Assembly: GCA_015039365.1 (NCBI GenBank) | Contig: WION01000080.1 | Coordinates: 1 to 64,000, forward strand | Reading direction: 5' to 3' | Length of the DNA stretch: 64,000 nt | From: Amanita rubescens | Lineage: Eukaryota > Basidiomycota > Agaricomycetes > Agaricales > Amanitaceae | Shown here: one piece after another, positions 31,905-43,330 of the stretch | How the letters are laid out: each line of letters begins with the position of its first letter | Position numbering within the stretch: position 1 is the stretch's first letter | Position numbers and translations under genes: made by a program | Notes under the pieces: generated by a model | What the model was told of the DNA's origin: nothing | Database searches by the model: none | Seen by the model: only the letters and a program-made list of their open reading frames with translations

Positions 31905-34545
31905 TAGAGATCTGCACGGGTAGGGCTCACCTGTGGCGGGTAGCGGGTATGGGTACTAACGGGTATGGGTGCGGGTTATGGAATTTGAACCCGCTGACCC
32001 ACGGGTACGGGTATCAGATTGTATCAGGTACCCATGTTACTTGTGGGCTGTGGCTGCTATGATTTGATGTGGGATCAAACCTAAACCTTAATCAAACTAT
32101 ATCAATTCCACGTCAACTTTATTTAAAACTCTATCAACGCTCTATTCTAAATACGGCAAACTTCCCAAAAAAACAACATGAGCGACGTTGTCAGCAAAAA
32201 ACACCAACGCAAGCCAACAGCTAAGGCTTTGCAAGCCCAAGAGGAGTCTATACAAAAAGCAAACGATCGTGGAGAAGGAAGCTCGAAAACCAAAAAAGCC
32301 ACTGCCACCGAGATCCATGATCAAAACGGATCTGCATCGCATGCTGAGCCAGAAACAATCGTCGATTCAGATGATGAAGCTCCAGTTCCTAAGCGCATCC
32401 GTGCAGAGGATGAAGAGGTATCCGAGTCTGAGGAATCAGAACCCGGGGAGGACTCCGAGGATGAACTTGGTAAGTTTTGAATGGTGACCTGGTTATTGTC
32501 TCAGCTCGAGCTTACATTCACAAAGAGAGGCTGCAAAGGGAGTGGAATGCACCAGTGTATGCCTTTTTTGGTAGTACTCCGATGGTAGAGTACGTAGATC
32601 AACGCCGAAGCCACGTCTTCAAGTGTCTTGGTAAAGGTTGCCAAAGAACCGTGCGGCGCTTCCTGGATAAAGGTGATGCCAAGTCAACAGGAAACTTACT
32701 TAAACATGTGTGCACATGCAAAGGTTGGGGGGAGGACGTGTATAATCAGATCTCGAAGGCAAGGGATATTGATGCGGCGCGCGCAGCCGTGAAAGGATAT
32801 CTGGCTAATGGATCAATTGCTGCCGCATTTGGAAAGGGAAAGAACATGCAGACCTATTCGTCACGTCAGCTAACAAAAGCCGAGATCAAGTACGTGTGGC
32901 CGAGCTAAGTCGAGCGTAGTAGTGCTGAATTGATTCCATACTAGGGTTGAAATTGTGCGCTGGGTCACTGAAAACCTGCGCCCGTTTGAGATTGTGGCTG
33001 ACCGAGGCTTTAAAATGTTGATGAAGACCAGGCGTCCAGAATGTTACCTGCCTCACCCATCAACGGTGTCCCGGGATGTTCGATTAGTGTTTGTACGCAC
33101 CCGTCAACGAATCGCAAAGTTGCTACAGGAGTATGAAGGCAGCCTCAGTTTTACCACCGATGCCTGGACCTCTGAGGCCAGCCATCGGTCATTCGTTGCA
33201 TTCATTGTTCACCTAGAACAAAATGGAAGTCCGTCAGCATTAGTTCTGGACATTGTCGAAGTAGCACAGGTAAGTTTATTACCCCGATTCGGTTGCTTAG
33301 CTCATGTGAGACATCAGAACCACACGGGCGTTGTGCTTGCGGAGGTGTTTCGACGTGTTCTCAATGACTTCGGAATCTCTCACAAGATCCTGGCAATCAC
33401 AGCAGATAATGCGTCAAACAACGAAACAATGGTCAAAAGATTAGAAGATATGATCCCCGAGTTCGAAGGCGAGATGGCGCGTGCACGTTGTTTCTTGCAT
33501 GTCATCAACCTGGTCACAAAAAGCTTGATCAGTCAGTTTGATGCTCGCAACATGGACGAGCATGAAATCGAAGCCATAGAAGCTCAAGGTATAGCTGTTG
33601 TCATGGGTTTTGAAGGAGACTCGGGGGATGAAGGCGAAGGCGACGACGAAAATGGCTGGATCGATGAACTTGGGCTGCTGACGGCACATCAGCGTGCTGA
33701 TCTGGATGCCTCTATCAAGCCTATGCGCCTGATTTTACTGAAGGTATGTTGTATTTTGAACATATAGACGATAATAGCGATGCTGACTGCCAAATAATCA
33801 TCAGCTTCACAAACTATCTAACAAAATGATCAACTCGCCTACCTCTTTGCTCCCTGCATGGGAAGCTGCGGTCAAGGAGGCTCGCCTCGATCCTAGACGC
33901 ATGCCGCGTGATGTAGCAACGCGGTGGAACTCCACCTTCGATATGTTGGATTTCGCCTTGCGTTATCGTGAGGCTAGGTGTAGACAAGCTGGGGTTGAAT
34001 AATGCGGATTGGGGACTTGTGAGACAGCTGCGAGACATCTTGCAGGTGAGTAGAGCGACGCCAAGAGCGACCAATGACTTACCACATTTTGCCGCACAAC
34101 ACCCACTCAACTCTCACACCTGTCACGTACTACATTCCCAATTTCCCATTACGTCCGCCTCATGCCGCGCCTCATGTTTGAACTGCACCGAACATCCGTC
34201 TAACCCCTTGCCCTATACCCCGGTTTGGTCACTATACCCACCGTCTGCTGGCAACACCCTCTCTCGCTGGTCATCCTGTCTCCCAACTCGTCAATACTAC
34301 TGAACGGCGTCGCACGCAGATTCTCAAAGATGCGACGTTATACTTTTCACGTTCGAAACCCAATATCGCGATGGTAATCCCGGCCATGGATTACATAGAT
34401 GAAACTTTCACAACCGGGATTCTTCGAGAGAAAACATTGGATCCGGCCATCTGCGCTGCCGTTGGACTAGCTAAAATAACACTCAACCGGTACTACAGCA
34501 AAACCGATAGCTCGGAATTATACAGGATAGCCATGGGTGGGGGGG
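31905..34545 (+). pseudogene. hAT element, 5' half (N-terminal transposase)
   Basis: It begins with TIR TAGAGATCTGCACGGGT and CGGGT-rich subterminal repeats. Coding starts at 32178. Introns 32470-32504, 32890-32944, 33270-33317, 33744-33804 and 34046-34319 all splice in frame. The protein has an acidic N-terminus and a BED-like zinc-binding region (CLGKGCQRTVRRF, LLKHVCTCKGW). The RNase H-like hAT core follows: LSFTTDAWTSEASHRSFVAF, NHTGVVLAEVF, ITADNASNN, RCFLHVINL, MPRDVATRWNSTFDML, RQLRDILQ, ILKDATLYFSRSKPN and SSELYRIAM. One frameshift lies near 33970. The piece ends in an intron whose donor is at 34537; the next exon is at 27471 on the minus strand. Confidence 0.9.
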
Positions 34546-35730
34546 GAGGGGGGGTCATGGAGGCTTAAAAAAAAATCCCACCCCTTCTATTTTTGGACAG
34601 AGAACTATAGGAAGGGGAAGCCAGGGAGAAAGAGAGAGGGACAATGAACGAGATGGAGGCCAGTGAATATGCAAGAAAGGTTAATAAGCAGTTGGGAATC
34701 ACTTGGGGGAACTTGTGGCATGCACTGGCAATGTGTGGGTGGGGTACTCCTTTTTCTTTCTTATCTTTACTTAGTAACTTGTCAGTGGATTTGTAGTCTA
34801 CCATTAATAATTAGTACAAGAAATCTTCAAAGCAAGACTTGTGTAATCATGACTGGCAGGTGGATACTAGTACTACATATATGAATTTTGAAAAAAAAAT
34901 CATTTTAGTGGAGTATCTAAACTAATCTCACACCAAATTATCTTCCACTACTTCTCTAGAGCTGTCACTTTCACATGAGTCTTGAGTCCTTTCCTCCCAA
35001 GTGGTAGTACTGTGGTACTGTGCTGGCCTTCTTTTTCAATCACTGATTAGATAGATTTACTCTACCATCATTTCTCAAGTACTAGCACATATGTATTAAC
35101 CCAATAACAGTTTGCCTTGATTGAATGGAACTAGTGAGCTTAGTAGCTTACACTGGGCTTTGGAGTAGCTGGGGGTGCTGATCCAAAAACCACTGTGGAA
35201 TTGTGTTTTTGTTTTGATTGAGTAGAATTCAAAGTAATGGCAATGCCTCATGTACTTGGACTCCCCCATACCCCGTCACTTGGCTGCTAGAGCCTAGGGG
35301 TAGTAAGTGTAAATTTACCACACATGGAACCTCAGCCTTAGTATGCCAATAGTATGTCCTGATGCAACAATGCTAATTATTGCTCATGCTGTTACCCAAA
35401 TAAGTCCATATCAAGAATCATGTACAGCTGATTTTATGTGGGTAGGACTGGGATGACTGAAGTGGGTGCTTAAGGTAACAAGAAACCACTGTTCTACCAC
35501 TCAACTCTCACTGTTGATGCTGGGTCATGGTGATGATATTCAACTAGTTGGAGACAATTTTGAGAAGTCAAGGCTAAGTGCCAATCTATTGGGTGGTCTG
35601 TTGTGACCATGTTACTGTGACATTCCCTCTTATGGTATATTTTGACTCCATTAGGTATGTTTTTTCCACGGGGAGGGGGGGAGGGTGATCAAACATTGCT
35701 TAAAAAGATTTTCCAACCCCAGGCAATTTT
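34546..35730. other. No recognisable gene
   Basis: Past the hAT break there is a poly-G/poly-A tract and then about 1.1 kb of AT-rich sequence with only short ORFs (73-79 codons) lacking family resemblance. Confidence 0.5.
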
Positions 35731-36423
35731 TTGCAGATTTGGCCCCCCTTGGAAATTGCCTGTGCTGTCTGGGCTCAAGCGTTACTTAACCTTGTCTACA
35801 ATTTCATTGATAAGGAAACAAAGTGTGTCGGTCAAATTCCATTCAACATTCCACAGTTTCATTTTGTTGAGCTGGCACTTGCAATGGAGCATGGCTCGGC
35901 CACTCGTGCGAGGCAGAACTTTAACTCTGTCTTCCTAATTGAGGAGGTTATCCCTGAAGACCAACAAGGCCCTTTCCGGAAATACCTTAACAACGTGTCC
36001 CTGACTCCTCTCATCATGAGTTCCAAGGAGGATGATGAATGAGCAAAGTTCCTGTCTTTCAGTCAACATGTTCAATACTTGAAGACAAAGAAGCAAGTGT
36101 TTGTATCTGATTACCAAGGTAAGCAATATGAGCAACAATGAACTTTCTCTTGCATTCTAACATTGTCATTGGCAGGTGGGGACTCACTCTTGACTGATCC
36201 ACAGATTTCCTCTTCCCGGTAAGGATCACACTCTGTGGATTAGGATTGACATTAACAATATATACCTCTACTACTACTAATAGATCCCTCAGTCCTATTT
36301 TCACTGATGGCAACATACCCTCTATTCACCATGATTTTGAGAAGAAACACTGCTGCAACCTCTTTTGTAAATGGTTCAGCCTTCCCACTGACTACAATTC
36401 AAGGGAATACAATGCCAATGACT
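35731..36423 (+). pseudogene. Alpha-type protein kinase C-terminal relic
   Basis: Exons 35731-36118, 36176-36218 and 36294-36423 are separated by GT-AG introns (36119-36175 and 36219-36293) that keep the frame. They encode FHFVELALAMEHG, SVFLIEEVIP, FRKYLNN, KFLSFSQHVQYLKTKKQVF, VSDYQGGDSLLTDPQ, IFTDGNIPSIHHDFEKKH and CCNLFCKWF. The DYQG...LTDPQ and HxCNxxC features are those of fungal alpha-kinases (MHCK/EF2K family), which phosphorylate Ser/Thr in helices. The N-terminal, ATP-binding half is missing, and a TGA at 36040-36042 interrupts the ORF just before AKFLSF. It is therefore a truncated pseudogene. Confidence 0.75.
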
Positions 36424-36954
36424 GATCCTAACCTTCAGCCAGTCAACACCATCCTGGAATCCATCAAATTGTTCAACTTGCTCACTGAGCTCTCTCCTCA
36501 CTTGTTGTTATCTCTTGATTACGCTATTTTCAACTTGAATTAATCCAAGCCTTTCGTCTTTAGAACCGCCCTCACTCGCTATCTACTCTTGTTGCTTTCT
36601 CAAACCTTGCGTTGTATCATTCAAAGTTTTCTTGTCAATTTCACTGCTCACTACCGGGGCCCTTCAACTTTCAAGTGCTTTGTCTGAGTCCGCTCAGCAC
36701 TAGCAGCAGCTGTATAGCTCAATAGGCTGTCTACTCTCATCCATCCCTCATTTCACATTATATTCTTTTTCTTGTCAGTTTTGGTTTTAACTACTTTATT
36801 CATTTAGTTAATGTTGTACCACTCCTAATAATAGTAATATTGACAACTCACTTTTCGTAGCAGTTCTTCCCCATGTTCAATTCTTAAAGCCTAGAGTCAC
36901 CTCCTAATGTTGAAAGCAATGCTTCAAATATTTTGAGTTATGCCTGATACATAG
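36424..36954. other. No recognisable gene
   Basis: AT-rich sequence downstream of the kinase relic; nothing recognised up to the solo LTR. Confidence 0.5.
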
Positions 36955-37362
36955 TGTTACGTTTGTCCGTTCACTGATAAGTCAAGCCTATCAGGTACCG
37001 TAGGTTCCTCAAGGGAGTTCTGGCACTTAAGAACGTTCAAAGAATAGGGGTGTTATCGGATAAGTCCTCAAGGGAGCTTAGATGATAACAAGACAGATTT
37101 TGACTGTTAAAACTAGACTGAGGTCTAGTCGTATATTTGCATAGTTTATATAGTACAAGGTATATACACAAATATAGTAAGTAGGAATGCATGTGATAAT
37201 GAAACGGTTTACATGTGATAATTGACATGCATGTGATAAAATGGAATAGCATATGATAAACGATAAATGTTCCAGAAGGAACGCATATGCAATCAATGAC
37301 ATAGGAGGGATGACATAGATGATAAGATAAGAAAAGATAGGCCATGATGTACGTTTGTAACA
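36955..37362 (-). mobile_element. Solo gypsy-type LTR
   Basis: A 408-bp segment bounded by TGTTACG and GTAACA with identical 5-bp flanks CATAG (36950-36954 and 37363-37367). Its minus-strand start TGTTACAAACG resembles that of the LTR ending at 51091 (TGTTACAAACACGG), hence minus orientation. No coding. Confidence 0.85.
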
Positions 37363-37819
37363 CATAGGGCCGTGCAGCTGCCAATGCTGGGCTGAGGGTT
37401 GACACGTTCGGAGACCCTGATTGTTTGTTTGGTTATGTTAGGTGTTAGTAATCAAGGGTTGATGGGTCTACGCTTGGCTAACAGACATCGGGAAGTCAAA
37501 AACAGGAGCTGTCCAGGTTCTGTTGCTATAAGATTAGGCTACAATGCATCTGGAATGTACAGGCGATCACAATGGAAGGACCATTTGCCGTACCCACTTT
37601 TTCATTGTTTGGAACTCAATTGCTATGGTTCACTATCACCCGCTTTCATTCAATATCACCCAGTTGAGATAGCATAGTATCAATTTCTGACCTTCATTGT
37701 TAGTGGTATCAGTCAACTATGTTATCCTGTAGCATTTAATGGAAAGGGACAAGGCAAGGCCTACATGGGTTTGAAAGGGATAGCAAGGCATTCTACTTCA
37801 TTTTGTAGGCAGTAGCTCA

Positions 37820-38116
37820 CCCAACTTAGTAAATGCTCCTAAAGAGCCCCCCTGCACTGTATTGAACTATAGAATACCATGTCTCATGGGCCTTATTGGG
37901 GTGTTGGCATGGGTGATAAGTGCAGAGGGAATGAGGATGGTGGAACCATGTGGGAACTCTACAACAAGCCCTAGGTCCTTTAGCACAAGGTGGCCCCCCA
38001 TCTTAGAATTGAAGGAACTGAGAGGGGTAATAGTGCACCAGGACTGCGCTAGGTTAACTGTGTCAACATGGGGGTATGACACCATTTGCCTTCCAAGGTT
38101 GAAGGAGCAACATGGG
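37820..38116 (-). pseudogene. 2OG-Fe(II) dioxygenase-like (TET/JBP-type?) relic
   Basis: The minus strand reads CCSFNLGRQMVSYPHVDTVN, AQSWCTITPLSSFN, GGHLVLKDLGLVVEFPHGST and ILIPSALITHANTPI. After a frame change comes VQYSAGGLFR. The HxD pair (PHVD, near 38065) and distal His (THAN, near 37910) with GGHLVL...FPxGST match a large family of Agaricomycete proteins with a double-stranded beta-helix dioxygenase fold. Some of these are TET/JBP-like and linked to KDZ transposons in published work. That exact subfamily is my inference. Only the core remains; 37363-37819 shows nothing recognisable. Confidence 0.55.
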
Positions 38117-38242
38117 TAGACCCCAACCTTGTCATTGTAGGGCCTCCTAAGAGATGGGGAGTAGCCCTAGGTCAGAACCAATAGCAGGACTGGTACACAC
38201 CTGCTGCCCTCCCCCAAATGATATGGGAAGGTGGAGCTCTTT

Positions 38243-38386
38243 ACACTCCCCCACTCAGCCCTTCAGGACTCCTCAATAGTTCCAAACTCCACATGAATTT
38301 TGAGGACTGAGCCAGAACTTTTGCACTCACCAGTACTTTCAATGGACTCCTCAATAGTCCCTGTATATGATGAGGAGTCCTGGACT
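38243..38386 (+). mobile_element. C-rich-ended element, left fragment
   Basis: Starts TTTACACTCCCCCACTCAG and runs like 58554-58715. It is interrupted at CCTGGACT by the 5.2-kb block and resumes at 43567. Confidence 0.7.
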
Positions 38387-38571
38387 TATGTAGTCTTTCC
38401 AAGTTAGGTTAAGTTAAATCATGCAGCCCTAATGGCCATGACCGTGACTGAACCTGTCGCAGAATTTCTTTAATTTGCCACAATCGCAACCAACCAACAT
38501 GACCAGTCATATTCGGTCATGAGCTGGGGGTTGGCGGTCGTGACTGGTTATGATGTGTCACTTCTGCCAAT

Positions 38572-38770
38572 CCCAATGGTGTGATGGGCAGAGTATTTTT
38601 CTACTTTTATTGTAGATTATCCTGATGTCACCATCCCAATATTCAAAAAAATGGGAAAATACTCTGCCCATCCCAATGGTGTGATGGGCGGAGTATTTTT
38701 CCACCTTTATTGTGGATTATCCCAATATGTCACTGTCCCAATCTTCAAAAGAATACTAAAATACTCCACC
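38572..38770. repeat. Two tandem copies of a small TIR repeat
   Basis: TCCCAATGGTGTGATGGGC starts at 38571 and again at 38671, an exact 100-bp period. Each unit has inverted GGGCAGAGTATTTT-like ends, a MITE-like hairpin. Confidence 0.7.
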
Positions 38771-38774
38771 AATC

Positions 38775-38960
38775 CTAACTAGTGTTTACAGGTCAGGTCA
38801 CTATGACTGGACCTGACTGCTACCGGTTATGACCGGACCATCGGTCACAGTTACGCTGGTCAAGGATCGGTTATGGTTACAGTCATGGAGAATTTTAGAA
38901 TATTTGTGACTGGTGGATAACCAGTCATGACCAGTTGTAACTTGGTTACAACCCTTAGCT
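38775..38960. repeat. ACCAGTCA-rich subterminal-repeat element
   Basis: Begins ACTAGTGTTTACAGG and carries many GGTTATGACCGG/GACTGG motifs. Related to 24301-24470, 43100-43330 and 53610-53790. Confidence 0.5.
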
Positions 38961-39176
38961 TGTGCTCAAACGTCACAATGTCATATTGCTCAATGTCTAA
39001 CTAATTGTTGAATGAGGTTGAGTGCCAGTGGATGGATGGATGGATTTATGTTTAGGTGGGATGGTTAGGGAGTGAGTTTGGGGGGTTAAATGGGTGGATG
39101 CACAACTCAGAGGTTGGATGATGTTGGGGAATGCTAACTTTGTCACAATGGTGTGACTTGGCTGAAAGGAGCATTG

Positions 39177-39298
39177 AAATGTTGAATTGCAGATGAATGA
39201 GGGTGCCACTTGTCAAACGGATTGCATGGCTGAAAAGAGCGTCGAAATATACTTTAGATAGAGCCCTGGTTGAAGGAAATCCATCAAAAAATGGATGA
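39177..39298 (+). repeat. Single copy of the about 150-bp unit
   Basis: The sequence around GTTGAATTGCAGATGAATGA through GAGCCCTGGTTGAAGG to GATGAGATATACTGC is the unit that is tandemly repeated at 42535-42998. Confidence 0.8.
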
Positions 39299-39418
39299 GA
39301 TATACTGCCAGACTCCTTCCCAGTCTCCCGGCCGCGGCGTTTTGTCTTGACGATATGTTATGTAAGACACTTGCTCCAGGGAGACTGGTATGTAACATTG
39401 GTAAACAAATGCTCGGCA
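39299..39418 (+). repeat. Leader repeat upstream of RecQ-like gene
   Basis: About 120 bp containing CTTCCCAGTCTCCC, CTTGACGAT.GTTATGTAAG, CTCCAGGGAGACTGG and TAAACAAA. CCAGTCTC and GAGACTGG make it a quasi-palindrome. It recurs in direct orientation before the DUF6589 gene (44201-44330) and inverted after the RecQ-like gene (42393-42505). Confidence 0.75.
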
Positions 39419-39585
39419 TGACGTGATGTGACTTTAGTAGCTTATGTAACTATTATTCTACGTTCTTTTCTTTGCCAAGTATTCAGCCGTTCTGCCGATC
39501 GCGGCTCGTATGACTGCCTGAAGGCTGGCCGGTATGTGTTGCTCTTTCCTGCTTATCTGCTAACAGTGATGGCATTGATTGAGAT

Positions 39586-42235
39586 ATGAGTGATGGTAAT
39601 ATCACATGGGGGAGCATCCCTGAACCATCGGCGAGCCCCGGGGCTGGGAGCCATCAAGTTTTACCAATCCCATTGATCGATGACTAGTGTTTCTATTTCC
39701 AGTCTCTCAGGACCGAAAAAGACCGGAACCGGACCGGACCAGGACCGATTTGGACCAGACTGCAGTCTCAGGTCTTAGGAGGTCCAAGGGCAGTCCAGTT
39801 CCGGTCTTTTTAAATTTTTAAAATCAAAAAAACCGCAAAAGACCGGTCTAGACCGGTCCTAGACCGCTAATTGTCACATGTGACCAACACAGTCATGTTC
39901 TCCTATATTTTAGCTTTTTTTTGAGTATTGAAACATAAAAAACGGTTGAGATTTGAGTTCACAGTAGTAAAGTTTGTCTAAAGTTATATATAACATGTGA
40001 ATTTTGAAAACATCTGTTGTTGCAACACTCCAGGTAAGGTATTCTGAAATTAACTAATCTAGGTATGCTCTAGTACATCCAATGGAACATAATTGAACAG
40101 TGGGAGGGTGAGGGTCAGCAACACTGGGCTTCATTCTCTCTTTGGTGATCTCTTTGGCAATCTCTTTGGCAATGTTTGGCAGTCTCCTGGCATCATTAAA
40201 AATGGTTTAATGTGGCTTATCTGGAGTGCAACTGGGTGTGAGATGATGTGAGGGGGTGGAGTGGGGTCTAATGGGACAAGCTGAGCAGTGGGAGGGTGAG
40301 GGTCAGCAACACTGGGCTTCATTCTCTCTTTGGTGATCTCTTTGGCAATCTGTTTGGCAATGTTTGGCAGTCTCCTGGCATCATCAAAAATGGTTTTATG
40401 TGTCTCATCTGAGTGCAGCTGGGTGTGAGAGGGTGTGAGAGGGTGAGGGTTAGGAACATATTGATATTTATGAAGTTTTGTAGTTTTAAATTGTTGTATG
40501 GGAGACATAGGGACATAGAAACTAATGTAAGGATTAGTCTAGACCAGTCCAAGACCGGTCCAGACCAGGACCAGTCCAGGACCGGTCTTAACCGGTCTTT
40601 TTTTTAAATTAAGACCGGTCTTGCGGTCTTAAGCGGTCCGGTTCCGGTCTTTTCGATATCAGGGACACCGTGAGACCGGTCCGGTTTCGGTCTTTCCAAA
40701 AAAGGAAAAAAAACCGGACCGGACCGGACCTTGAATCACTATCGATGACATACGACGCAAAGCTTTCGACGTCCTTGGGAAGTGGCCATGTCTATGGCAG
40801 GCCAATGTCTGCCAAGCAGTTCTCGAGGGCAACTGTGACGTGATTTCAATAGCTGGGACAGGAATGGGCAAGACGCTCACATTCTGGCATTCTGGCTCCC
40901 ACTGCTTTTTCGTCCATATGGCGTTTAGATTGTAGTAACGCCGCTCAACATACTCGGTCAGCAGAACGTAGAGACGCTTGGGAAGGTGGGAATCAAGGGA
41001 ATTTTTCTTTCAGCAGATACAGCTCAGACGCCTGGGACTTTGCAGGTATGTCCACCTCTGTTCTGCAAATCTCTTACTCAAGTGTTGATGCAGGCCATAC
41101 TTTTGCTGACATACCGCACCATTGTCGTCAATCTGGAAGTTCTGATGCATGAAAACAGAATTTTCGAGCAATTATTCAAGAATAAAACATTTATGAGCTC
41201 TGTGATAAGCATCATCATCGACGAAGCACATTGCATATCCCAATGGGGTTCATTTCGCCCCGAATATCGTGAACTTGGACACCTACGGTACCTTCAGCGA
41301 TACCCCTGCACTATAATGGCGACATCTGCTACGCTTACTCCGAGTGTTATCAAAGACATCAAGAACGTTCTCAGCCTTCGTGAAGAAAATATATTCTTTT
41401 CTCAATGCCCTGTCGATCGCTCGAATATCAACATTGCCATTAGACCATTTTGCAATCCCCGCAATAGTTTTTTCGATCTTAAATTCTTGCTTCGAGACTG
41501 GCAGCCTGGTTCCCCACCTCCGCCAACTTTCATTGTCTTTTTCGACAGTATCCCTGAATCTGTCAGTGCTGGTCGTTATCTCCATAGCCTTTTACCACTT
41601 GAATACAAAGACCGCATCATGTGGTTCAATTCCGAGATGTCAGATCGATTCAAAACCCAACAAATGTCCAAGTTTGCAAAAGGCAAGGTTTGGGGCTTGA
41701 TGGCCACGGATTCATTCGGAATGGTAAATTATACTACGTATTTTTATTCTGAACGTCACTGATATACGAGCAGGGAATGGATATACCAAATGTCATGACA
41801 ATCATTAACTGGGGAACGTCGTGTACTATATCAACACTTTGGCAACGTTTTGGTCGATGCGTGTGTGACCAAGCGCTCGAGGGAGAAGCTATTCTCTTCA
41901 CAGAGAAAGAGAACCTTGACCCAGAGCGCGAAAGGAAGGGTGAGAGAGCGAGGACACAGAAACGAGCTCCACAGCATGGCAAGACAGTCACATCCAATAA
42001 ACATCAGAAGGCAGCCAATACTATCAAAACGGAGGTGGAAGTTGTCGGCCCTGATGGATCGAGTAGCGATGAGCAGGAGGAAGTGGTAACGAAGCGGTCT
42101 GGCAAGAGCTCAAAGCAGTTAGACCGTGACGTTGATGAGCTCATTAACGTGGGCCATCAAGGATACACTTGTCGGCGCATTCCCATCATGGCCGCATTTC
42201 AAAATGATCAAGCAGGTGTGTATCAGCAACTGTAG
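39586..42235 (+). pseudogene. RecQ-like ATP-dependent DNA helicase
   Basis: Starts MSDGNITWGSIPEPSASPG (ATG 39586-39588). A 1057-bp insertion at 39685 interrupts it. It continues DDIRRKAFDVLGKWPCLWQ, Walker A AGTGMGKTLTFW, DEAH box IIIDEAHCISQWGSFRPEY, MATSATLTPSVI, FIVFFDSIPES, DSFGM|GMDIPNV and LWQRFGRCVCD (motif VI). An acidic/basic tail follows. Introns 41046-41093, 41724-41773 and one from 42216 are GT-AG. RecQ-family enzymes unwind DNA 3'-5'. Damage: an 8-nt tandem duplication (CTGGCATT) just after Walker A shifts the frame, and there is a TAG near 40926. The RQC region is not seen, and the 3' end is lost near 42360. The proximity of leader repeats suggests it belongs to a mobile unit. 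Confidence 0.82.
39685..40741. mobile_element. hAT-type MITE inside RecQ-like gene
   Basis: A 1057-bp element starting TAGTGTTTC and ending AATCACTA, with 8-bp duplication TCGATGAC (39677-39684 and 40742-40749). Ends are rich in GGACCGG motifs (AAGACCGGAACCGGACCGG, and the mirrored run before 40738). An internal about 145-bp segment beginning CAGTGGGAGGGTGAG is tandemly duplicated (40097 and 40281). Removing it rejoins the helicase reading frame as PIPLIDDIRRKAF. No transposase. Confidence 0.9.
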
Positions 42236-42392
42236 TCCTTCTCACTGTCCATTGTGATGCGTAGCGGAGCAGTAGATAAATTGTATTCTGACATACGACA
42301 TACTACACCCAGTAGAACTATTCTTAGAAACAATCTCCGCTCAAATGTCAGAAAATAACTTCTCTTTTTCAATCAAGTTGTGACAGCTCGGC

Positions 42393-42505
42393 AGCCCAGA
42401 CGTTTGTTTACCAATGTTACATACCAGTCTCCCTGGAGCAAACATCTTACATAACATTCGTCAAGACTGCTCCGTGAGACTGGGAAGGAGTCTGATATAT
42501 GTACT
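42393..42505 (-). repeat. Inverted copy of the leader repeat
   Basis: The reverse complement reads CTCCTTCCCAGTCTC, CTTGACGAATGTTATGTAAG and GCTCCAGGGAGACTGGTATG, matching 39299-39418. It marks the right side of the RecQ-like gene. Confidence 0.75.
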
Positions 42506-42534
42506 GCTATCAAAACATACCTATCTCCCAAAGA

Positions 42535-42998
42535 AAAAGTTGAATTGCGAATGAATGAGGGCACTGATTGTCAAATGGATTGTGCAGCTGAAAAGAGCGT
42601 CGAAAAATGCTTTAAATAGAGCCCTGGTTGAAGGAGATCTGTTGAGAAACGGATGAGATATACTGCTATCAAAACATACCTATCTCCCAATGAAAAGTTG
42701 AATTGCGAATGAATGAAGGTGCCGATTGTCAAACAGATTGCGCAGCTGAAAAGAGCGTAATGCTTTAAATAGAGCCCTGGTTGAAGGAGATCCATCAAGA
42801 AACAGATGAGATATACTGCTATCAAAACATATCTATCTCCCAATGAAAAAGTTGAATTGCAAATGAATGAAGGTACTGATTGTCAAACGGATTGCGCAGC
42901 TGAAAAGAGTGTTGAAAATGCTCTAAGTAGAGTCCTGGTTGAAGGAAATCTGTTGAGAAATGGACAAGATGTACTGCTATCAAACATACAACATACCT
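42535..42998 (+). repeat. Tandem array, about 150-bp unit, three copies
   Basis: The unit contains AGTTGAATTGCGAATGAATG, CAGCTGAAAAGAG, GAGCCCTGGTTGAAGGAGAT and CTGCTATCAAAACATACCTA. Copies start near 42538, 42698 and 42848, and the third is more diverged. A single copy at 39177 precedes the leader repeat. Confidence 0.85.
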
Positions 42999-43099
42999 GT
43001 CAAAAAAATGAAAAGTGTCACACTGTGACAACCAGCTGCCACCTACCAGATTTGGAAGGCACGTTGAAATTTTGATGTGCTGGCCAGATTCTAACCCCT

Positions 43100-43330
43100 C
43101 TCCTTCCTCCTCCTTCAGACAATTGCGGTTATAACCAGTCATAACTGGGTTATGACTGGTCATCATACAACCGGTTGTAACCAGTTATGTGAGGCTGACT
43201 GGACCTGTTGTAACTGGTTACAACAGTCTGGTTAGGTTACTTGGTTTGGTAAGTCATTCAATGACCAGTCATGGTCACGGTTTTCTGAAATTTTGGCAAA
43301 AAACCTGACTGGACCGGACCTGTAATCACT
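43100..43330. repeat. ACCAGTCA-rich subterminal-repeat element
   Basis: Dense GGTTATGACTGGTCA and TAACCAGT motifs, ending GACCTGTAATCACTAATCC; member of the same small-element class as 38775-38960. Confidence 0.5.

Noticed and set aside
26568..34545. Two independent hAT insertions of the same family
   Set aside because: Both junctions show the same 8-bp target in complementary form, interrupt the same codon series of one mariner, and break in the same hAT intron; one split insertion is simpler.
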